Origin: Blastocystis hominis | Lineage: Eukaryota; Sar; Bigyra; Opalinata; Blastocystidae | Length of the DNA stretch: 64,000 nucleotides | Assembly: GCF_000151665.1 (NCBI RefSeq) | Contig: NW_013171816.1 | Coordinates: forward strand, 5,001-69,000 | Direction of reading: 5' to 3' | Shown: piece by piece, positions 50,756-64,000 of the stretch | How positions within the stretch are numbered: the first letter of the stretch is position 1 | How the letters are laid out: every line of letters begins with the position of its first letter | Notes under the pieces: generated by a model | What the model saw: only the letters and a program-made list of their open reading frames with translations | What the model was told of the DNA's origin: nothing | Database searches by the model: none | Position numbers and translations under genes: made by a program

Positions 50756-51555
50756 TTAACAACACTTCTTTCCTGTCTTTTTCTCATTCTCGATATCCGT
50801 GTTCAGGTTAATCTTCACGGTGTTCTTCGGCTTGGGAAGGGCACTCGGAACCTCCGAAGATGTTTCCAACTGGTTTCCAGAGTTCAGTTCATAAATCTCT
50901 AGACTTCAGGCACGATTATCACCCAAACGCTTTAAAACCATGGTAAACGCTTCGTCAATTCCAGTTCGCTCGTAGGCACTCGTCTCGATGAAGGCCATGT
51001 TGTGCTTTTCTGCATAAGCACGAGCCTCATCAGTCGAAATACTACGCTGATTTGCGAGGTCGCACTTATTTCCAATCTAGATGACACGCCTCCTTTGTCT
51101 CCAACCAAAACAACAACCATGTCGCCGTCAGAATGCTGACGCAACTCGGACAGCCAACCCTCCACATTTTCAAACGAGGATCGCGAGGTGATGTCGTAAA
51201 CCATCAGAGCTCCCACAGCACCTCGATAATACCTATTTCTCACCCCAACCCACAAGTTCATACGCGCTCGTAATAGAGCGGTATCGCTCTTGTCCCGCTA
51301 TACATTACAGCAGTGCCACAAAGATACCTACCTGTGTCCCAAATTTGAGCCTTGATTATAGAATTGTTTACTTTCACACATTTGGCAGAAAATTCAACGC
51401 CCACTGTTGCTTTTGAGTCCAAATTAAATTCATCATTTGCAAAGCGTGACAGAATGTTTGTTTTGCCAACATTTGAATCCCCAATTAGTACAACTACAAA
51501 ATAAACATTTCTCACATTCAATACTCTTGTATAAATAGTCGTAATGATCTTCCAT
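50756..51555 (-). CDS. RAB11: RAB11-type GTPase (multi-exon)
   Basis: Recycling-endosome Rab. [10 protein letters not shown] (51555), an intron, then [70 protein letters not shown], and [14 protein letters not shown]-type sequence follow across introns. The C-terminus [15 protein letters not shown] carries a double-Cys prenylation site and a TAA stop. TGTTTGTT follows at 50728-50735 (minus strand). Only 7 nt separate its start from the first ATG of the divergent gene. Confidence 0.92.
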
Positions 51556-51562
51556 TGCAGTA

Positions 51563-57644
<6,082 letters not shown>

Positions 57645-57720
57645 TAAAGTGCACTGTGGAGGTGTTCATAGAGTGAGCGATTCTCAACCTGTTTGTTTAC
57701 ACACACATTTTTGTCTGAGA

Positions 57721-58689
57721 TGAAGTTGCGTCGTAAGGATTGCGGCACCATGGAGGGTACACGATGTTGGTGCAATCCTGACTTTTGTGGCGTTGTCTCG
57801 ATGCTCTTTGGAGAAGGCGTTCTCTTCTTTGGATTTTCATTTATTTATGTGGGCTTTATGTTTGTTTGTACCATGTTTTTAGAGTAATATTATCCCTACT
57901 GTGTTCGCTGGGGTTTTCAGTCGTCTCCTCTTTTATAGTATTGATATTTTAATCTATGGAATGGCAGTCGTTTCTCATTTCCGCTGTATACTGAGAGTTG
58001 TATTTTACTGAGTATAGGTTGTTTCACTGATCCTGGTTCCGTTCCTTCCTCTGCAGTGTGTCTTTCCAATGCTAGCGACGAAGAAGAACTCCGTTTCTGT
58101 TCATACTGTAATAGTTTTAAACCCCCTCGAGCCCATCACTGCAGTCAGTGTAAACGGTGCATTATTCGGATGGACCATCATTGTCCCTGGACAAACAACT
58201 GTATCGGTTATCGGAATATGAAATATTTTATTCTGTTTCTGGGATATGTAGTTGCAATGTGTGTGTTTATGTTATTAATGGATTTTTTCCGATTCTTTTA
58301 CATTTTGAAACACCTTGAAGAGGAGCCACGATTCTGTTGCTTCCATTTTTCTGGATGATCCATAGACATCCTTTGTACAGTGTTCACGATGAGTTTATCT
58401 TGCATTTTCGTTGGTTTTGCTGGGTCGATGCTTAGCGAAACGCTTCAATCCATTCGATCCAACACGACAAGTAGTTCATTCGGTTTTGATTTGATTGCAG
58501 CGATTGATCGGCTTCAGGGAATGGTGTATAGAGCCACTAAAAATCCGTTTGCGTAGGATGTCGGTGTGTGTGATGATCGTAGCGCATATTTTGGAGGCGA
58601 TGGAACGTTTTCTGTGGAGTGGTTAGTGCCGGTAGCTCCTCGCTTTTTGCAGGAGGAAGAACTTCGAGGATACCGATTAGGGGAAGTGT
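57721..58689 (+). CDS. DHHC palmitoyltransferase 2 (multi-exon)
   Basis: N-terminal MKLRRKDCGTMEGTRCWCNPDFCG and two membrane segments lead to FTDPGSVP. The DHHC-CRD is FCSYCNSFKPPRAHHCSQCKRCIIRMDHHCPWTNNCIGYRNMKYF, intact. Two more spans follow and a C-terminal FGGDGTFSVEWLVPVAP. The frame has no stop near its end. Cleavage after T58689, 4 nt before TGTTTGTT (58694-58701), would turn GTG T into GTG TAA. Several introns of about 30 bp. Confidence 0.87.
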
Positions 58690-58989
58690 GTTTTGTTTGT
58701 TCTATATATATTTTTTATATTTGGGTGAATGATGGAATATGAGAAGAGGAGGGATAAAGAAGAAGAAGAAGTGTTAGTGTTTGTTGGATGTCCAATAGTT
58801 GGATGATTCGATGAATGGAAATAGATTATCATTTCTGAAATCGTTGATTCAATCATTTAAGAATAGGTAACAATCAATATTCCAATGCAATAGGAATATC
58901 TGATACTAGTTATCCCTTCACTAGCCAAAGTGATTCATCCATCGACACACAAATCCACTTCCAATTCTTTTTCAAACAAACACACCAAA

Positions 58990-60758
58990 CTACACGCGAA
59001 TATCAAGAACCACCACCTGCGAGTCCATCGTTGCCACGCTCAGCCGGCTTCCCTCCCGCGAGAACGCCAAATCGAACACATCGCTACTCGTTCGATAGTT
59101 CCTCACCACTCCCTTCGTCTAGTCCTCACTCGCCTCCTTCTTCCTCACTCGCAAATCCGACAAATACACCATCCGATCCAGTCCCGAAGAGGCCAAAACC
59201 GAGCTAAACATGCCGCTCGACTGCGCCACGTGTGTCACCTCCGCACTGTCTTTGAGCCGTTTCATCCAGAACTACTCATGGGGAGTTAACGTGGAAACCG
59301 TGGAAACCTGCTGAATATCGAAGATTTTGATAGTGCGATCGTTGCTGCATCTACAGTTCCACGTTTCCACCTTCTCTACGAGAAAAAATGATTGGGCGAT
59401 GTTCGTGACGCCAAAACTTGATTAATAACCGCGGTATGCGATAAGATATCGAAGATACTCTCATTCCGATCCTCATTCCACAGCTATACTCCTCATTTCT
59501 CATCAAAACGCACCTTGATCACTCCATCATCTCCTCCAGAAATCAGGACTTTTTTGTCGCACGTCCAATCCAGCGTGCCGATTTCCCCCTACCGCTCAAA
59601 CCGCTCCAGAACCGCGACTTCGTGCCCCACCAGCACCTGGATGCACGTTTTCCCCGCGGAAGCATCGAGGCGGAGGTTGAGAATTCGATTCGAATTGTCC
59701 ACCAGCGTCACAAACGCGTCGTCTCGCCACGCCGCCTGCAGAATCACGTCTATTTCACAGCATCCCCGCGGTTCTACTGTTCGCCGGGAGCTCAAATCCG
59801 CCGCCGACGCTGCGCTCGAGCTCGTTGATCTTCGCCACGTCGGTTTCGAGCGCCAGCGAGCGATCGGCCTGCAAGGAGTAAATGAAAAACGAGGGCAGAG
59901 CGCCGGTGACGAGCAGGCGGTTCGACGAAGGAGCGAAGGAAACGCCGAAGACCGGGCGAGCGAACGAGGGAAGGCTGGAAAGGGCAATTCCAGAATTCGA
60001 CCAGATTTTGACTTCGCCGTTGTAGGAAGCCGAGGCGAGAAACTCCCCGGAGGACTAGAGAGAGAGGGAGAGAGGAAGAGAGGTACGCTCCAGGATAGCG
60101 AGGTGATGTCGTTGGTTCCTTGGGAGAGCAGAGAGTGCGTCATCACGCTTCCTGGAACCAATGCGGTGGAATCATCTTGCGATTTCCAGAGGCGGACGGA
60201 GGAGTCTCCGGAGCCCGTGGCAAGAATATCCGATGTCGGAGACCACACACAGGAATATACCTAAAGAGAGAAAGACGACGATAATACTACAGGTCGCGTG
60301 TGACCTTCCAAAACTTGACATTTAGAAGGAGGGATTTCCTTGGATTTAATATCGATTTCAATTTCCATTTTATTCGCGTTTCCTACAAATTACGCAACAG
60401 CAGCTAGTAGACTCGTATCTTTCTTCGAATGTGAGCACTTATGTGGATAAATAAGGGAGAAAGGAGCATTACAGTTCACTTCGGTTTCGTTCTACCCACT
60501 TTGACTCCAGACACGATTCCTACATCGCGAACATGCGATTCTAGCTCTATATATTGCAGAGCTTTTTGCAGGAAAGTAATAAGAGCTCCAGGAGGTACAA
60601 ATTCATCAAAAACTCGAGTTTCGGCGATCCTGCTTTCATATGCAAATGCGAATGCAGAGTGCTCAAAACCTGCGAATCATATTGGCAAAATGACACATAC
60701 CTGATTCTTGTAGATACCGAAATATCAAATAATTCACTTCTTCTGAGCGAATGGACAT
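58990..60758 (-). CDS. TBL1: TBL1/TBL1XR1-like LisH-WD40 corepressor (multi-exon)
   Basis: Part of NCoR/SMRT-type histone deacetylase complexes. The N-terminus MSIRSEEVNYLIFRYLQESG, a 31-bp intron, and FEHSAFAFAYESRIAET..FVPPGALITFLQKALQYIE is the LisH domain. A longer intron separates KMEIEIDIKS and QVLEGHTRPVYSCVWSPTSDILATGSGDSSVRLW. NDITSLSW, SGEFLASASYNGEVKIW and further WD repeats follow. TAG at 58990-58992 lies 7 nt before TGTTTGTT. Confidence 0.9.
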
Positions 60759-61388
60759 TGAACTTTCAAAACAATAATAGGTATCAACACTACTCACAGG
60801 TTTAAGAGATGAACTTTAAAGCTATTCGGTAATAGTCGCGAAACTTTTTCAATTCCCGTTCATTCCGCATTTTTCAATTCAAATCGATTCTCTTGGTAGA
60901 GTATTCGGCTACCAAGCCCACAGGTTTTGCCTGGTTATATCTGTAGCTAGTGTAGCAAACAAGCAGACTTTTCAATTGAACATGCTTGGTTTGGGTGGCT
61001 GTAGACATTCAAACTTACTCTACGAGATCTCTCTGTGTGCATTTTTAGGGCTATTCTAGATTCCTGTCAATGAAGGTTCACAGACTCCGTTTTTTAAATC
61101 AATTTAAAATTAAGTATCAAATATGAATTCAATTCCTCTTCAAACTCCTTTCTTTTGTTAATGATTAACAAAACTCTTCAATAAGTGATTCCATGTCGAG
61201 AATAAAGAACTCTATGCAAATTTTCAAATCACTGATATAGGGTTGTGTAAATCTAGTTTTTTGAATTGGTGTGGAAGTTTCACCTGGAATTGTTTCACTA
61301 TTATTTCTTTTTCATTTCTGGGAAATGAGCACAGAGGCGCCTAGGCACAAACATCCTAAAAACGGTATAAATAAGGTTGAAGTGGCCG
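60759..61388. other. intergenic region between divergent genes
   Basis: Holds the promoter space of TBL1 (left) and the UBL/armadillo gene (right). An 8-bp stem CTTGGTAG..CTACCAAG lies at about 60894-60920. No RNA gene could be supported. Confidence 0.5.
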
Positions 61389-64000
61389 ATGTTGTTTAGG
61401 GATTCCAAGTGTTCATACAGCCGATAGAAAGGTCTCAATCACGATAGTGAACGCTTCTAATTCGATAATCGATCAAGTTAAGCTTTTGCCGACCTCCTCT
61501 ATCAGTTCTGTTAAAAAGAAAATCTATAAACACAAGAATGTAGGATCTTGCTAATTCTAAGTGGTTTTAATGCTGTAGTTAACAATTCCTGATTATGAGA
61601 ATACTTTAGTTCTCTTGTACAATGGAGAAGTTCTAAGTAATTCTCAAATTATTTCTACTATTTCGAACAGTGTTGCACTAACTTTAGAGTTACGAACAGA
61701 GGTAATTTTGCTGGCTTCGGATTTAGGCATAGAGAGCCAACAAGTCGGTTTCCAGAGCATCATCAAGACGTTCTTCGATAGGAATGAAAAGGGAACCCCC
61801 GACTTGTCCCGAGTCCCTTTTTAGCACCGCTCGTAACTATATTAACCGAGGGGATTTGTCTGGATTTTTCGAGTGGATCCGTTTCTCCCCTCTCACCAAC
61901 TACCAAGTCATCGAAATCATCGGCTACTTCCGTCAGAACCTCCCCAAGAATCTGAACGAATCGCAGCTGCAGTCCCTACTCCAAGAATACCTCGACGCTC
62001 TCTTCCAAAAATCGAATCAAGAGCTGCTCGTTCTGGTAATGTCGTGGTACGTTTCAGTATCGAGAGGTAGCGATCTGAGCGAGGGTTGAAGCGTAGACTC
62101 GCCGGATTTCGATGCGGTGAAAGTGCTGAAGATCGTGCTGCGAGTGTTTAAAGACTTTACAGACGATGGAACGCTCGTGAAGAAGGCGATCGGAATGCTT
62201 CTGGTGATTCCGAATAGTAAAAACGAGGAGGAGGGTTGAGCTGTAGTCGGCGACGCGGAGTATTGCTTCCTCGTGGAGAATCGGTTTAAAGAATACGTGA
62301 ATCCGCTTCTGAAGAAATACGCTCACGAATCGTTCATCGGCGTGTTGATTCAGTTCCTAAGCCGTCTGATCTCCGAGGGTTCGCTTCCTTTCTCGCATTG
62401 ATCGTCTAGTGCAGCACAATCCCGCGGAGATTCCCTTCTCTCGCGAAGATCTCGACGTGCTCAAGACGATTCTCGCCGCGACCAAAGTCGACTCCATCGT
62501 CCTCGCCGTCATTACATATTTGAAAGCCGTGACATCCATGCCGTTGATGGCGCGGGTGTTCTTTGAGTCCGACATCGTCGCGCAATTGACCGCCACCTTC
62601 GTGCAGTTGACCGACATCGCGAAGAACAGGCCGCTCAACAAGACCAATCAAGTCATCGGCATTCTCGACATCTTCGCAGACCTCGCCAAGCAGCGTCCCT
62701 TTCTTTCTCTAGCCCTCATCTCTAGCCGAGCTGCTTCTCTACCTCGTGGAATCCGGCGTGGGCGACGTGATTTCCCTCGCCACCAACACGTTCAGCACCA
62801 ACCAGACGGTCATCAATTTGGTGCTGGACATCCTGAAGGACCTCATCCAATCGCCCGAGATCTGCCAGTATTTCTGCATCTGCAACTACTCGCGCGTGCT
62901 GCAGTCCTTCTTCACCTTCTCCATCCAGGACGAAAACTGCATCTGCAAGGCGCTGAAGTGCACCATCGAGCTCGCAGCGGTCGATAGTGATTTCTTTTTT
63001 TCTTCTTCACTCTTCTAGAAAGCTTCCGGGCCGAGTTCGAAATGAGCGACATTCAGGCGGTCCTCAAAAGCATTCGCCCGTTCGAAACGAACCCCGAAAT
63101 CACCACTCTGACCTACCAATTGCTCTCTCTCTTCGAGGATCGTGCTTCTTTGATGGTCGAATGACGCACAGAAACGGATTACTCGTCGTTTATAACCGAT
63201 CCGTCTGTTCTGCAGTGGAAGAATAACCACGCGCCTTCCACGCCGAACGTCATCACGCCGAAAACCGTATCGTTCGCCATCCCCACGCTGGACGACTTCT
63301 CTCTCTCCGTCGACGAAGTGATCCAAACCAAGCATCTGCTGGTGCTGCTGGTGTGGAGAATAGCGCACTCGCGATCCCTAACGTTGCTGGAATCCTCCAT
63401 CCATGTTCTACACGAGCTTTGCAAGACTGACCTCATCAACGAGCTCTGCTGCTCGTCGATCCATTCCATGCTTTGCGTAACGCTTTGCGACGCGCTTTTG
63501 CAGAGAGACGAGACTTTGAAGAAGCGATTCTTCGAAATCAGCATGTCTCTCACCAGCGATGCATTGTATTTGCTGTCCACTCTGGTCGAATACACTTCGA
63601 TCAACACGCTTCTGCCCTTGGAATTCATCTACGTGCTCCCCGAAATCATGATGGACCGCGTGATCAGTCTCCACATCACCATCTGCTCTCTCCACATCTT
63701 CAATATTCTCATCGCTCAGGCGGTTCGGAAAGAACCCATCTTCATCGAAAACGTCCGCACGATTTTGCACCTCAATTCGCAACCCGAGCAAACGCCCTTC
63801 GATGAACTCGGCGCCAGCATGATTTCGAACTCGCCCAGCGACTCTCCGGTCGATTCCCCGATGAAACTCCCTCGAAAGTGCGGCTAGAATGCGGATTTGA
63901 GGAGTAGGTTGGAAGAACGAGACACGCGACGCGAAGAATTGCTGATGCAGATGAACCGAATCGAGCTGCGAATCTCGACCGGGCATTTCTCGCTCTCTTC
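61389..64000 (+). CDS. ubiquitin-like plus armadillo-type repeat protein, unknown, 3' truncated by window
   Basis: The ATG at 61389 plus a 34-bp intron give ML|KVSITIVNASNSIIDQVKLL, and TLVLLYNGEVLSNSQII after a second intron; this reads like a ubiquitin-like domain. Helical repeats follow across many exons (SIIKTFFDR, GFFEWIRFSPLTNYQVIEII, YLKAVTSMPLMARVFFESDIV, ELAAVD and others). Near the end KLEERDTRREELLMQMNRIE follows a 30-bp intron and is still open at base 64000. The mix suggests a scaffold or formin-adjacent regulator, but no family is recognised. Confidence 0.5.

Noticed and set aside
60885-60950. tRNA-like stretch TTGGTAGAGTATTCGGCTACCAAG
   Set aside because: The arms do not form a full cloverleaf, and there is no GGTTCRANYCC box; only one 8-bp stem is supported.

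Overview
The window is a piece of a protist nuclear genome with an apparently complete Polinton/Maverick-type virus element integrated near its left end. The host looks like Blastocystis or a close stramenopile relative. Its housekeeping genes are split by tiny GT..AG introns, most of them 28-36 bp. The motif TGTTTGTT lies just past many coding ends. At least three genes have no stop codon where one is needed, but would gain a TAA if the mRNA were cleaved exactly 4 nt before TGTTTGTT and polyadenylated. This combination is known from Blastocystis. The species call is inference.

Positions 223-23111 (22.9 kb) are the element. It is bounded by imperfect terminal inverted repeats of 284 bp (left) and 215 bp (right) that begin AGTAGTAGGG and end CCCTACTACT. 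It carries the Polinton hallmark set: a 1491-aa protein-primed family B DNA polymerase, a retroviral-type DDE integrase, a candidate double jelly-roll major capsid protein, an FtsK/HerA (A32-like) packaging ATPase and an adenain-like cysteine protease. Around these sit a core/membrane-lytic-like precursor, three proteins sharing one beta-rich module, a long coiled-coil protein, a fibre-like protein broken by a frameshift, a KilA-N protein and several small unknown proteins. Left to right the layout is replication (polymerase), small accessory genes, integrase, fibre, capsid/ATPase, KilA-N, protease, then minor virion proteins. The presumed roles are integration by the integrase, protein-primed replication, and virion assembly with protease maturation.

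The most unusual feature is a family of GC-rich double hairpins spread through the element. Each arm is about 17-23 nt with a mostly 3-nt loop, and pairs of arms abut at CCCGGGG. They sit between genes and also inside genes in frame, where they add recurring Gly/Ala/Ser/Pro-rich peptides. Some are nested in the loops of others, and one nested copy is flanked by a 7-bp direct repeat. I saw none by eye in the host DNA. They resemble a mobile palindromic element that behaves like fungal mitochondrial double-hairpin elements and Rickettsia palindromic elements.

Right of the element, 23.1-32.5 kb is AT-rich and gene-poor. It holds a MORN/leucine-rich-repeat gene with a decayed tail, two paralogous fucosyltransferase-like genes, and a VAC14 homologue. 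From 32.6 kb to the end the DNA is compact and housekeeping: two DHHC palmitoyltransferases, a membrane PDI, a ubiquitin E2, BUB3, SAR1, a PH-domain protein, a Gly/Tyr/Glu repeat protein, a GT8 glycosyltransferase, a TruB-type pseudouridine synthase, an Hsp110-like fusion protein, DRG1, proteasome alpha-4, NUDC, RAB11, a large EF-hand-like/proline-rich protein, TBL1, and a ubiquitin-like/armadillo-type protein that runs off the end. Neighbouring genes are often separated by 5-60 bp. Coordinates given for host genes are spans that include introns.
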